Shown here: positions 10,457-21,527 of the stretch, one piece after another
Layout: each line of letters starts with the position of its first letter
Numbering within the stretch: position 1 is the stretch's first letter
Assembly (NCBI GenBank): GCA_001887945.1
Contig: LDOQ01000212.1
Span: 62,001-126,000, forward strand
DNA from: Spraguea lophii
Taxonomy: Eukaryota; Microsporidia; Spragueidae
Length of the DNA: 64,000 bases
Reading direction: 5' to 3'
Made by a program: the position numbers and the translations under genes
The notes under the pieces: model-generated
Seen by the model: the letters and a program-made list of their open reading frames with translations, nothing else
The model's database searches: none
Told to the model about the DNA's origin: nothing

Positions 10457-11517
10457 AACTTTAAAATGTAAATAATATTTATAACTTCATTTTTTTTAAA
10501 CCCAACATCAAACTATAATTGTTCGCAATCGGCCACTGTATTTTGAGTATAATTAAAGTGTTATTAAAAAAAATTTTAAATATAACATTATTTTTAGAAG
10601 TTTCTTCTTCAATTATACAAAATATGTAATATTTTTAATTTCTTAAAATTCTTTGACTTGGATTTGTAGATGCTACAGTAGTTAAATTAACCTTATCTCA
10701 TATTTTAAAAGTTTAGTGTTTCGCATATGAAATATTGCATGTATATTCTTTTCAATGATACTCTTTTTATAATTATTCTATAAAAATCACTTGTTTTTGT
10801 GATATTTGAGAATACATAAGATTTTGGGTATGTAAATTATTTATTGGTTTTTATTGCCGATCTACTCCTATTTCTCGGATTTGTCTTCATTTTTCACCCT
10901 TGAAATAATTTAATATGAATTTTTCATACAAAAGACTTTGATAAGTTAAGTTGATGTTGAATTTACATATGTTATGCATCTTGATATGTTATTTCTTACA
11001 AATTATATCTCTGCAACTAACATAAAAAAAAACAAAAAGTATTATTTTTTTATTTGATATCAGATAATTAACCTTTAATCTTTATATTTAAATTTTCATA
11101 AAAGTATTTAGCCATTATCATAATAAACTATAACACGTATTTAAAATAAATTATTATATACTTTTGTATTTTTTTCATTTCCATTAGAGGATAAAAATTT
11201 TTTGATACATCTCTTATTATAATAGTAAATTCTATTAAATATTATTGTCATAATCATTTATTTTTCTAATTAATTTATTGTAATAATCATACACGTGAAA
11301 TAAAATAATATTAATAATGAGTTTGCGTATAGCAATTATTACATTATACATACCGTAATCAACTATCTTTATTTATTACTACTCATATTCAAAATAAGTT
11401 AGACATTCGTACATAATAATAAATACTCGAAGATTTCCAAAAAACTTCATACGTAAAATAACAATAGTTATTCTATTAATAAAATATTATATACAATAAT
11501 TATTTAATAAAATATTA
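10457..11517. other. intergenic region
   Basis: About 1.06 kb of A/T-rich sequence. I see no gene, RNA or repeat that can be supported. Confidence 0.5.
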
Positions 11518-11964
11518 TCATTTAACCTTTTTAACAAACTCATAACAAACAGATGATCCAATCTGAAAAAATATATCAATGTATCTCATTTTATAATTTT
11601 GTTTTATAAGAATAGAAATTAATTTGAATTTATCAATTCCTACCGTTTTAACTATATCTATCACCTCTTTGTTATTCTTTATGATCTTTTCCAAATATGA
11701 TACTATTGCTTTACCTATCCCTTTAGACCGAAGTTGTTTTCTAACACCCACAAATAGAATCTCTGCTGTACCTTTATTTATATGATATGTACCAACACCA
11801 GCAGGCCTTTTTTCGTAATAAAAAACAAAAGATTTAACATCATCATTATAAAACGCAGTTTCTCTATATGCTATTATAGATATTTCTTTCATGACTAGAG
11901 AAAATATTATTGATTTATTATGATGTACTTCGTCTACTTCTATTTTATCATTAATTTTTTTCAT
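11518..11964 (-). CDS. GNAT-family N-acetyltransferase
   Basis: 148 residues resembling a single GNAT domain. The acetyl-CoA-binding motif A is visible as ILFVGVRKQLRSKGIGKAIVSYLEKI (about 69-94), with the R/Q-x-x-G-x-G core reading RSKGIG. The preceding beta strand FYYEKRPAGVGTYHI and the following helix fit the fold. The substrate is unknown. A second ATG lies at codon 25 and could be the true start. No C-run marks either. It is isolated between two long intergenic stretches. Confidence 0.65.
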   Translation of the reverse strand: MKKINDKIEVDEVHHNKSIIFSLVMKEISIIAYRETAFYNDDVKSFVFYYEKRPAGVGTYHINKGTAEILFVGVRKQLRSKGIGKAIVSYLEKIIKNNKEVIDIVKTVGIDKFKLISILIKQNYKMRYIDIFFQIGSSVCYEFVKKVK

Positions 11965-12545
11965 GAAAATGTGTGTAGAAATGACTTATATAGACATGAC
12001 ATCAAATATATAATTTACTATAAAAAGATTTTGGGCAATTATATGAAAAATTTGCATTATTTTGTAGCAATTTCGCTGTTTACATTCTTTTTTAGAAAAA
12101 ATAAAAATCTTGTATTTCTCCGTTATCTATAGGAATTCGAATAAAATTTTAATAGCAATTATTTATAATAATCTTTTTTTTTGTATTTTTATTGATTGAT
12201 AGTTTAAATATGGTAACCTTTATAGTTGACATATAATACACCTATCATAGAAATTGTTTTATAATAAAAATATGAGATTACGCGTTATACATTCATTTAA
12301 AATAATATATTTTATATTTATTTAAATTATTATATTCATTCTTTTTTTAGCCAGTATTTAATTAAAACTTAGAATTTGATTTCTATGAATATGATGATTT
12401 CTTATAATATAAGAATATATTATAAAAATATTTACACATCTATTACCCTTTGTTATAATTTGTTATATATTTTAAATGATTTTATTTTGTTCATTTTAAA
12501 AAATATTTTCTTCTTATAAAAATATTCTCTTTTTTTTAACCACCC
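11965..12545. other. intergenic region
   Basis: About 580 bases with no supported gene. It ends in a T-run and ACCC (from 12542) that directly precedes the UTP12 start. Confidence 0.5.
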
Positions 12546-14642
12546 ATGATAGATTTTATTCCAGATTATTCATTTTCAGATTCTCTTGGTGAATTATATA
12601 ACGATAAAAGTATATTTCATTATGATAAGGATTTATATATTTCTACAAATAATTATTTGTATCTTTGGTCACTAAAAAAAGGAATTATAGAAAAAAGAAT
12701 TGGTGATAATAAAAAATATATAATAACTGCATATACCAAAATCAATAGTAACTTTATCATAGGTTATGATAATGGAGTTGTTAGATTTTTTGATGAAAAT
12801 AATAATATATTGAAATCTTTTAGAATTTCTAAACATAAAATAATCTCATTAGTAACTTATAAAGATTTTCTAATTATTGCGATAAAAAATGGTAAAATAT
12901 TAAAATATAATATTATTAAAGAGGAAATAGAATATGAATACGATAATACAGGATATAATATTTATAAGACAAAAATATATGATGATAAAATGTTTGTATT
13001 ATGTTCTGATAAAACAATTAAAGAATACGATGTAAATTACAAACATGTTTATAAAAACCATGTTTTGGAAAATGAAGCGATAAATTTTATATTTTATAAA
13101 AATAAAATTATTGTGTTTTATAGAAATGGAGAGATTATAGCATTAGAAGATAATTATCATATTATGAAAGTAAAAAAAATAATTTCTATTATTCAGACGC
13201 AAGAAAGCATTTATGTTTTATCACGAGATAGTTTACAGGAAATAACCTTAAATCTTGAAGAAAAGAGTGTTAGCGTACTTGAAAAGATAGAAAATAAAAA
13301 TATTAAAAATTTTGTTGTGACAGAAGATAATAAAATAATTTTTATAAAGAATAATAACAAAATCAGTTATAGAAACGAGGATATTTCTTTATCTTTTCAC
13401 AGGTCGGAAATTCTTGGGTTGAAAGCATTGAAAAATAAAGTTATTACATATTCAAAGGAAAAGATAATTATTTGGGATGTACAAAATACAGAGAAAAGCG
13501 AAAGGAGCAAAGATATTAAAAGTCTACAGGTTTTAAATACAATAAATACAGAATGTAAATCTTTGACTGTTTACAACAAGGAAATATATATATCAAATTC
13601 TACGGGGATATTCTCTTATTCTTTTAACAATCTTTCTATTACTTCAGAATTTTTATTGAGTGATATTAATTGTATTTGTTCTTCTAAGAAGTTTTTAGCA
13701 GCTGGTGTCAATAATGAAATAATAATTTTTAAAAAGAATTTTGAAATATATAAGAAAATACATTTGGATGATAGTGTCTTATTTATAAATTTTAATGATG
13801 ATGAAACTATGATTGGCGCTGCATTATTTAACTGTAATGTTAATATATATGATATTAGATCTACAGAACAAAAGTTTACATTATACGGGCATTCTCTACC
13901 TGTGAGATATTTTGACTTTTCACCGGATAATAAACTTATACTTACCTGTGGATCAGATAAATTAGTTAAGTTATGGGGATTAGATTTTGGAGAATGTAGG
14001 AAAACATTTATTTACAATTCTAAATCTGTTAAATTTTCACGATCAAATATTTCTTTAGTTATCATACCTTCAGATGATATTTTTTATATGAAAAATAACG
14101 ATGTAATAAAGAAGTTTAAATCCTTTGATAATTGCTTTGTTGATATTTCAGATGATTATATGGTTGTTGCTAGTGATTACAATGTGAGTTTATATTATAT
14201 GAGTAGATATGAACTTCTTAAACAGGATGATAGTGAAATAGAAGAAGAAATAATTTTAGAAACAAATATCACAAATATCGCAGTATATGAAAAATTTATG
14301 AGATTGTTAGATAATTTGGAAAATGAAGCTACATTAAAAAATTATGAAGAGTTATATGATTTAATAAGCAAAGAAAATTTTTATGAAATAGAAAAATATT
14401 TCAATTATTTAGATTCTTCATCAGTCTTTCTGATTCTAAAATCTTTAGAATTATTCTGTGATAGAAATATAATGATAAATGTAAGATTATTCTTAGGATT
14501 GATAAAAATACATAAAAACCTAGTGAGAGATAATAAAGAATGTTTTGATGTTTACAGAAAATTGTTTGAAAAGCTTGAAGAATTAAGAAAAAAGGCGATG
14601 GAGAACAAAAGAAGCATAGATAACCAAGATAAATTGTTATAA
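12546..14642 (+). CDS. UTP12: U3 snoRNP / SSU processome WD40 protein UTP12 (DIP2/WDR3)
   Basis: 698 residues. Two degenerate WD40 beta-propellers are followed by a helical C-terminal Utp12 domain (about 570-690). The most telling block is YGHSLPVRYFDFSP followed by SDKLVKLWGLDFGECRKTF, which matches the WGLDFGDC signature of yeast Dip2 and human WDR3. It works in the nucleolus in early 18S rRNA processing as part of the UTP-B complex. Yeast Dip2 is about 940 residues, so this is a reduced version. CCC touches the ATG. Other ribosome-assembly genes in the window are SDA1 and the Fyv7-like gene. Confidence 0.82.
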   Translation: MIDFIPDYSFSDSLGELYNDKSIFHYDKDLYISTNNYLYLWSLKKGIIEKRIGDNKKYIITAYTKINSNFIIGYDNGVVRFFDENNNILKSFRISKHKIISLVTYKDFLIIAIKNGKILKYNIIKEEIEYEYDNTGYNIYKTKIYDDKMFVLCSDKTIKEYDVNYKHVYKNHVLENEAINFIFYKNKIIVFYRNGEIIALEDNYHIMKVKKIISIIQTQESIYVLSRDSLQEITLNLEEKSVSVLEKIENKNIKNFVVTEDNKIIFIKNNNKISYRNEDISLSFHRSEILGLKALKNKVITYSKEKIIIWDVQNTEKSERSKDIKSLQVLNTINTECKSLTVYNKEIYISNSTGIFSYSFNNLSITSEFLLSDINCICSSKKFLAAGVNNEIIIFKKNFEIYKKIHLDDSVLFINFNDDETMIGAALFNCNVNIYDIRSTEQKFTLYGHSLPVRYFDFSPDNKLILTCGSDKLVKLWGLDFGECRKTFIYNSKSVKFSRSNISLVIIPSDDIFYMKNNDVIKKFKSFDNCFVDISDDYMVVASDYNVSLYYMSRYELLKQDDSEIEEEIILETNITNIAVYEKFMRLLDNLENEATLKNYEELYDLISKENFYEIEKYFNYLDSSSVFLILKSLELFCDRNIMINVRLFLGLIKIHKNLVRDNKECFDVYRKLFEKLEELRKKAMENKRSIDNQDKLL

Positions 14643-15626
14643 ATTAAATTTATAATATTTTAATAGATATATTTTTTTAAAATTTTTAATTGCGCTTTCA
14701 CCAATGATATAAAAAAATTCTTGCATTCAAAAATTGTTTTTTAAAACTTTTCATTGGATTATGAATTTTACTAATATTATACTTAGAATTTTCATAATTA
14801 CTTTTCAATACAATCATATTCTACTTCAAATATATAAATTTATATTACACATTTAACTAACAACTATTTATAATTTCGACAAGATCTTTAATATTATTTT
14901 TTATATAGTTTCAATTACATAATGCATCAATTCGGAAAACGCAAATGTATAAAAAAATTTTTTCTAACAATTGAAATATAATGGGTCCATAAGAAATATA
15001 CACTATATTTTGGTTTTGAATAGTTTATATGATATTATCTTTTTGAAAAACACAGATTTATTGTCATCATCAATTATATTCTAGTACATAGAATTGTAAT
15101 TAAATATATTTGGATTTATTCTATTTGTTAATATTTATTTTCAATATATTATAATAAATTAAATTATTGTGTAATCATACATACAATACCATCAATACTT
15201 CATCTGTATAACCGTCATTATTAAATCCTACAATTCAATGATTGTCGAGATGCTTTGGTATGAATTTATATCTTAATTTTTTTATTATAACAGCGATAAT
15301 CGGAATAATTTTTTTTATTTCACTTGAAGAGAATGAACTCTTTTACTCATTCAATTGTTATTTTTGTTAGTTATATTTAAACGATTATATAGCTTTTGCA
15401 CATATTTAAATTAGGATTACAATATAATATGACTAACTTATTTTATAAAACATAATAATTATATGTTTATTATATTTGAACACATTTTGAAAAAATATTT
15501 AATTCTTTTTTTAAATGTAATAACAGATAGCTGTTTTGAAAAAAATATATAATTTACTAAAGATTTTTTTATTTTATATTCATAGATAAATATGTCTTAT
15601 CACATACATTTATCTATGTTCTTATT
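14643..15626. other. intergenic region
   Basis: About 980 bases between UTP12 and the LRR gene (convergent). A/T-rich; no gene or named repeat seen. Confidence 0.5.
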
Positions 15627-18170
15627 TTAATTAGAAATATAAGATAGATAATTGTTTAAATATAAATAAGCTACTATACCATCTTCTTCGATTCCAGAAA
15701 TCAACATATCATCCGCAACCCCTTCACAATCAAAATACATTTTATACGTAGTGTTATTTACTGCATTTCTCGAATATAAGAATTCGGCGACTTTTGTGAT
15801 ATATAATTCTTTTGAATTTGTAAGAATTTGTAATTCACGAATGGCATTATCTACAGAAAATTTTTTAAAGAACTGATATATAACATAATTAGATGATCTT
15901 AATAAAGAATATGGTATTGTAGATTGGAATAAATGTTTTTCATGAAAAAATCCTAATACCTGGGATAATTTCATTTTCCAGCATTGTAAAATTTGAACAT
16001 TTTCTATATATGTATTTGATGTTGTTACGTAAATTAAAGCATCATTCTTTAATCCATCCAAAAATATTTCTACGACCTTTGAAAAATCGTCATAATCGAT
16101 ATTTCTATATTTTCGGAAAATTTGGAAAAAATTTTCCATTTGACCATCGTAACAAACATCAAATGATGGACTGAGTATCTCTAATGCATTTTTTATAGTT
16201 TCTCTATTTTCTTTACTAAGCATAATAATAAATGCTTCTAAATAATCTTTTATAGTATCTCGATAACTTTCTCCCATTGTATTTTGTATTCCTTCTTCTT
16301 CAACTTTTTTGTAAATAACATCAAGATATCTTAGAGATCTATTTTTTAAAATTTCATCATCTAACTGCGATGTTATTTCTATAAAAATATTGCGTAATTC
16401 TTCATATTGTAATTTATGTTTTTCAACAGAAATCGGTTTCATATTTCTAATCTTTTGTATATTCCAACCAAGTCCTAATTTATTAGCCTCCCACATTAAT
16501 CTAGAAGTGCACATTGCATTTAAAAATGCAGTATTCCCAATTTCTGCCACAGATATGCTATCTACCCATGTTGGCGGAATTTCAAGAATTCCTAAATATC
16601 CTCCTCTCCCAAAAATGTCTAGAGGATTATTATCGATGCATATATATTGTTTGGATCGTAAATTTTCATTTAACGGTGGGATATTTTCTAAGCTGTTATT
16701 CGAAAGATATAAATTCTTAATATTTGACAGAGTAAAAAAATTTTTAGAAATTTTCTGAATCTTATTATTTTTAAGGTTAAGAATGTCTAGATTAAAACAT
16801 GAAACATTTTCAGAAATACAACTCAATGTATTATCGGATAAATCCAGTAATTTAAGTGTTGGGATTTTTGTGAAAACTTCTGGTATAAAAAAAAGCTTAC
16901 TGTTAGTTATATGTAACTCTTTTATTTGGGTAAAATCTAAAAAAAAATCGAATCTCTCTTTAATATCAATCATAGAACTAGAACATAATGTAAGAAACGA
17001 TAAATCGCAACTTGTTACATTTTTAAAATATCTCAAATAATCAATTTTATCAAGACCTTGAAAAGTAATACAAAGTTCAAGAATATCCGGAAATAAAAGA
17101 TAATTACCATCTAACGTATGATTGTTTCCTTTAAATATCGTTATTTTCTCTATATTATTTTCATAGATGTGTAATTCAGTTAGATTCCTTAATGCTCCAT
17201 CGTATATAGATACATAGGCAATATTGTTTTTAGAAAGATAGAGACTATTCAAATTCATAAAATTGGTCGGTAAAAATACAACAGCAATAATTTTATTTCC
17301 AGAAAATGATAACATTTCTAAATCTTTTAAATTTAATAGTTCATTTGGTATCATAGTAAAATTATTGCGTGCCAAATTCAGTATTCTTAGAACAGAAAAT
17401 TGTTCAAAAGTCTGGGGAAGAGAAGATAGATTATTTTCTTCTAATGAAAGCACCAACGCATTACATACATTAAAATCTAGGGGAAGATGGTATAAATTGC
17501 ATCCACCTGCCTTCAAACTTTCAGTTGCAGTGGAAATGTTTTTTAATGTTTGATCAATAATATTTCTAGCGGAATCTTCCCTATCTAAAGAACGACCATT
17601 ACATGTAAGAAAAACAACTTTCAGTTGTTTTAAATCATTAAATATATCTGGTATAGATTTTATGTAATTATTATTTAAATCTAAAATATTCAACTCTTTT
17701 AAATTCGCTATACCATCTGGAATGAATATTATACAATTATTACTCATATTTAATTTAAACAGATTAGGGAGATTGAAAATAACATCAGGAATACAATAAA
17801 ATCTATTCTGCGATAAATCTAATATTCTTAAATTTTTAAATTTACTAAATTCTTGGGGAAGTGTTGTAATCCCGCAATTACTTATTATTAATTCTTTTAT
17901 CAGATTTAATTCACAAAATATTTTAGGGAATGTACTAACTTTTCGCAATGGTTCAAACCTAATCTTTAAGGTAGTACAGTCGATGTTTAATCCATAACAA
18001 TAGCTGGTGTTTATATAATTTTGGATCCTAGCTGCTTTTTCCTTTGCATTATTTTCTATAAATTTCATTAAAGCTTCCTCCTGTAAAAAATATATATCTA
18101 TCGGATTTGTAAGAGTCGCATTTCTTAAACAAAAATATAATATAATTTGAAGAAGATAGCAGATTATCAT
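15627..18170 (-). CDS. secreted leucine-rich-repeat protein with possible NEL-like C-terminal domain
   Basis: 847 residues. The open frame starts at a TTG two codons earlier; the first ATG gives a hydrophobic amino terminus (MIICYLLQIILYFCLRNA) that looks like a signal peptide. About 15 leucine-rich repeats with LxxLxLxxNxI and IP/LP endings fill roughly residues 95-510. After the last repeat, around residue 525, comes IPPTWVDSI and then a long helical region to 847. In it a Cys-X-Asp (Cys673-Tyr674-Asp675) is followed by aromatic residues, and further on by VQILQCWKMKLSQVLGF. This resembles bacterial IpaH/SspH NEL ubiquitin ligases, where LRRs precede a CxD catalytic domain. LRR and secretion are visible; ligase activity is inference. 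No C-run before the start. Confidence 0.8.
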   Translation of the reverse strand: MIICYLLQIILYFCLRNATLTNPIDIYFLQEEALMKFIENNAKEKAARIQNYINTSYCYGLNIDCTTLKIRFEPLRKVSTFPKIFCELNLIKELIISNCGITTLPQEFSKFKNLRILDLSQNRFYCIPDVIFNLPNLFKLNMSNNCIIFIPDGIANLKELNILDLNNNYIKSIPDIFNDLKQLKVVFLTCNGRSLDREDSARNIIDQTLKNISTATESLKAGGCNLYHLPLDFNVCNALVLSLEENNLSSLPQTFEQFSVLRILNLARNNFTMIPNELLNLKDLEMLSFSGNKIIAVVFLPTNFMNLNSLYLSKNNIAYVSIYDGALRNLTELHIYENNIEKITIFKGNNHTLDGNYLLFPDILELCITFQGLDKIDYLRYFKNVTSCDLSFLTLCSSSMIDIKERFDFFLDFTQIKELHITNSKLFFIPEVFTKIPTLKLLDLSDNTLSCISENVSCFNLDILNLKNNKIQKISKNFFTLSNIKNLYLSNNSLENIPPLNENLRSKQYICIDNNPLDIFGRGGYLGILEIPPTWVDSISVAEIGNTAFLNAMCTSRLMWEANKLGLGWNIQKIRNMKPISVEKHKLQYEELRNIFIEITSQLDDEILKNRSLRYLDVIYKKVEEEGIQNTMGESYRDTIKDYLEAFIIMLSKENRETIKNALEILSPSFDVCYDGQMENFFQIFRKYRNIDYDDFSKVVEIFLDGLKNDALIYVTTSNTYIENVQILQCWKMKLSQVLGFFHEKHLFQSTIPYSLLRSSNYVIYQFFKKFSVDNAIRELQILTNSKELYITKVAEFLYSRNAVNNTTYKMYFDCEGVADDMLISGIEEDGIVAYLYLNNYLSYISN

Positions 18171-18629
18171 GCTCAAAATTTAATAATTTTTATTAAAACA
18201 TTATCATTTACCTTTTTAAAAAATAGAAATAAATACAGAATAGTAAATTAATTCTCCTAACCAATAAATAATTTTTATATTTTAATTTAGATATTATAAA
18301 TATATGTATATTTACTATTCTCTTAAAATCAATTATATATATATTGCATCTTAAGATATTGGATGATGATATATATTTTATATGTTTAGCCTTCCAATAA
18401 ATTATGATCAAAAAAAAACATATAATAACCATTACACAGAATAGTTGTATATACCATATCCTTTTTAAATTAAAAATAATCAATAATTAAGTAATATTAT
18501 AGTTTTATAAATTTATTTGATATATAAAATATATTTACTTTAAATGTTACAATATTTTAATAATTTTTATATTTATCCTTTAAATATAATAAACGTAACG
18601 ATAATTATGAAATTGTAGATAATTAAACA
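18171..18629. other. intergenic region upstream of LRR gene
   Basis: It holds the probable promoter of the minus-strand LRR gene. A 91-codon frame on the minus strand here (18208-18483) opens at TTG and has no early ATG, so I do not call it. Confidence 0.45.
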
Positions 18630-18900
18630 TTTTTTAATGAAGCTTTTATTTATAGAAGTTTTTTGATCGGATATAGCATACTATGGCCTATACCTTGGAT
18701 TTTTGAAACAATTTAAATTTATACCGATTGGTTTCACTACAAATATGCATTAATCTATTTTATTTGATATTCAATATTGCTATGATTTTACGTATAATAC
18801 GTATTACTTCTCCATTCTCTATGAGATTTCTATTTTCTGTCATAATATAATATTACTTGTCCATTATTCGGCATAATATTTTTTTCGCAGAAACAGAAAT
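18630..18900 (-). repeat. decayed tRNA-like SINE copy (reverse orientation)
   Basis: Read on the minus strand it carries the family tail (TATAAATAAAAGCTTCATT type, near 18636-18658), then a block near 18700-18760 matching the region around GAAACCAGTTAGTACAAG, including the reversed ATTAATGCATAT-type match. The match weakens beyond about 18870 and the tRNA-like head is not visible. The copy lies about 460 bases upstream of the LRR gene. Confidence 0.65.
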
Positions 18901-19389
18901 ATATTGTTATAATCTAACAATACGCTTACATACAAGTATGTAATATTATGTTATTGTCATTATATTAAGTTTTATATTTAGAAAGATTCTAATTATGGGT
19001 TCAAGATATTTTTCAAATCTAAGAATCATTACATAACATGGTCTCTGATAAATTATTTTAATAGCAGATAAGTAAATAAGAAATAGATATGTTTAAAAAA
19101 TAAATATTAATGTAATAGCATATAATTATCAATATATTTATATATGTAGGGTAATTTAGATAGAAATATAACATAATGTATTCATTATAAACAATTATAT
19201 TAAAGCGTACGCCACGAAAGCTAACGTTGAGAATAATAAATATTCAGTTATTGATAATATTAAATTTATTTTAATATCTGTATAATTCTATATTTAAGAT
19301 TTAATATACACCCATTATTATGATATCTTCTATGATAAATATTATATAAAATAAAAAATACTGTGTAATTGACATTATATATTCTGATT
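18901..19389. other. intergenic region
   Basis: About 490 bases of A/T-rich sequence without a supported gene or signal. Confidence 0.5.
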
Positions 19390-19677
19390 TTACTTCCTTT
19401 CCATTTTTTCTAAAAAGACTTTCATTCTATCATTTAAATTTGGTTGCCCGTTCCTTTTCTTGGACCGATATAATTTTTGTGTTTCTCGTCTCTTTTTTAG
19501 TTTTTCTTCATATGTCAGTTTATTTTCATTTTCTGATTCAACTTCTTTTTTAGTTTCAATTTCTAATGGTTTATATTCTTTATTTTCTGCTTTAAAAGCT
19601 TTTAACATACGCCTTTCTAATAAATTCTGTCTGATTTTATGTTTTTTATCTTTAGTTGTAATAAATTTACGTTTCAT
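19390..19677 (-). CDS. small basic protein, Fyv7/TAP26-like rRNA processing candidate
   Basis: 95 residues, highly charged (Lys, Arg, Glu), with predicted long helices. The end KLYRSKKRNGQPNLNDRMKVFLEKMERK resembles the C-terminal block of Fyv7/CCDC59 proteins (K-x-GQP-x-M/L-x-x-RM-x-x-LLEKI), which act in pre-rRNA processing. That match is short, so the role is tentative. CCC touches the ATG, supporting a real gene. It is divergent from the ASNSD1-like gene with only 88 bases between their starts. Confidence 0.62.
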   Translation of the reverse strand: MKRKFITTKDKKHKIRQNLLERRMLKAFKAENKEYKPLEIETKKEVESENENKLTYEEKLKKRRETQKLYRSKKRNGQPNLNDRMKVFLEKMERK

Positions 19678-19765
19678 GGGAGAAAAAAATTTTCACAAAA
19701 AATATTTCATGAAAATATTCAATTATTATAATTTAATATTATATTTTCAATTATATTATATACCC

Positions 19766-21130
19766 ATGTTATATTTTGGGTTAGAACATCCTAATGAAAA
19801 TCATATTTCAACATTTTATTTGGAATTTATTAAAGAAAAAGATATTTACGTCACAAAATCTTCTGATATTAATAAAATGGATGGTAATTTTATTTGCGAC
19901 TGTAAAACTTCGAAACCCGATATTTATGAGCTTTCAAAAAAAGATTTTATTATTTCAGATTTCTTAATCTGTTTTTGTTGTATTAGAAAATCTGATTATA
20001 CTGTTTTATATAACGAAGAAGGTGTATATTTCAAAAAAAGAGGTTTTAAATGCAGCATGGGATATTCTACTGAATATTTTTATATTTCTTCGACATATTT
20101 TGATTATGAAATGAGTCCTCATTTATTGTATTATTATAATTTTACAAGCAAAAAACTTTTTGTTGTTGAAAATATTTCTGCGAAAAATAAAATATTTTTA
20201 AATTCGATTGTTGAAACTTATAAAGCTATAGATTTTTTAGAATACAATGAAATAAAACATTATAAAGATAATTTCTATTTACAAAATATAGGTATTGAAA
20301 ATATAAATGAAGATGAAAGTCATAGTGATATTTTATATGATAATTATTCCATGATATTTTACAATAATTTTAAAAAAATAGTTTCTAAATACAAAATTGA
20401 TGATGCTGCAGTCTTTTTTAGTGGTGGAATAGATTCGCTTTTGATAACAAGCTTTTTAGATAAGGTTTTATCTATTGAAAAATCTATTTATCTTATCAAT
20501 ACAATTTTTATTGATGAAAGAGATAAAAAAGAATGGGATAGAGAAAAAGCAAAACAAAACCTTTCTGAACTACGTAATTTAAATCCAAGAAGAAATTTTA
20601 TTTTTGTAGAAAATAATGTTAAATATAAAGATATAGATTTCTCCCTAATTAGAAAAATCATATATCCTAAATCTTCTTCTATGGATCTTAATATTGGAGC
20701 TTGTTTGTATTATACAGCCCTCAAAGCTAAAGAATATTCTAAAAAAGTTTTTTTAGGTTCTGGAGCAGATGAACTATTTGGTGGTTATTCAGTCCATAGA
20801 AAATATAAAACATTATATAAATTTATAACGACAATGGATTATTTTTCTATTTGGAAAAGGAATATGGGAAGAGATGATAGAATATTAAAATATAATGGGT
20901 TGGATGGCATATATCCTTTTTTAGAAGATGAAATAGTAGAACTGGCTCTTAGATCTTCTCAAGATGAAAATTTTAAAAGAATTGGTGAAAAGGAATACAA
21001 CAAAAATATTTTAAGAAAAATATTAAAAGATTGTGGATTTACAAATGCACAAAATGTTCAAAAGAGAGCAATGCAACACGGGTCTGGTTTGTCGAATTTA
21101 GAGAAGAAATATGGATATACAAATAAATAA
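19766..21130 (+). CDS. ASNSD1-like asparagine synthetase-domain protein
   Basis: 454 residues. The open frame continues upstream on the opposite strand of the Fyv7-like gene, but ACCC directly before ATG 19766 marks the start. The C-terminal half is an ATP-pyrophosphatase domain: FFSGGIDSLLITSF (PP-loop SGGIDS at 219-224), then FLGSGADELFGGYSVHRKYK. This is the asparagine-synthetase B fold. The amino-terminal glutaminase-like half begins MLYFG rather than Met-Cys-Gly, so the catalytic Cys2 is absent. That pattern and the short length fit ASNSD1 / yeast YML096W, whose function is unsettled, better than true asparagine synthetase. Confidence 0.82.
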   Translation: MLYFGLEHPNENHISTFYLEFIKEKDIYVTKSSDINKMDGNFICDCKTSKPDIYELSKKDFIISDFLICFCCIRKSDYTVLYNEEGVYFKKRGFKCSMGYSTEYFYISSTYFDYEMSPHLLYYYNFTSKKLFVVENISAKNKIFLNSIVETYKAIDFLEYNEIKHYKDNFYLQNIGIENINEDESHSDILYDNYSMIFYNNFKKIVSKYKIDDAAVFFSGGIDSLLITSFLDKVLSIEKSIYLINTIFIDERDKKEWDREKAKQNLSELRNLNPRRNFIFVENNVKYKDIDFSLIRKIIYPKSSSMDLNIGACLYYTALKAKEYSKKVFLGSGADELFGGYSVHRKYKTLYKFITTMDYFSIWKRNMGRDDRILKYNGLDGIYPFLEDEIVELALRSSQDENFKRIGEKEYNKNILRKILKDCGFTNAQNVQKRAMQHGSGLSNLEKKYGYTNK

Positions 21131-21250
21131 AAATATAATTATCATTTTATTTAAAAGTTTAAACAACATCCTGAAGTTTCTAAAAATTAATATAAAAACG
21201 GATTCGATTAATGTTATTAAATAAAAAATATAATATTTTTCAATTCAAAA

Positions 21251-21368
21251 AAATACAGCACCAAGTGTTCTCAAGTAGTCGCCCACCTTAATACTAACTT
21301 GGCTCTTACTGGCTTAACTTCGGAGATCGGACGGGATCCGGTGATTTTCAGTAGATATGGCCGTAGTT
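21251..21368 (-). rRNA. 5S ribosomal RNA
   Basis: The minus strand reads ACTACGGCCATATCTACTGA, then the conserved CCGTCCGATCTCCGAAGTTA block with the Pol III internal control region, GAGCCAAGTTAGTATT, and ends GAACACTTGGTGCTGTA. The 5' and 3' ends pair (AACTACGGC with GCTGTATTT, one mismatch), which sets the borders to within a base or two. Length about 118 nt. An A-run at 21247-21253 on the plus strand gives the Pol III T-terminator. It stands alone, not in an rDNA unit, between the ASNSD1-like gene and TAF13. Confidence 0.96.
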
Positions 21369-21527
21369 AGGATAGTTATAAAACATAGTATATAACACTT
21401 TATATGGATATCAATAAATATAAATAAAGAATAATTACAAATATAATATACAATATTATAATACGAACATCAAGAAATATATGTTTAATCTGTAAAATAA
21501 AAATCAAGAAAAACTACATAAAATTTA

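Noticed and set aside
18208..18483. 91-codon minus-strand frame with a hydrophobic stretch
   Set aside because: Opens at TTG, has no early ATG and lies in the promoter area of the LRR gene; looks like chance.
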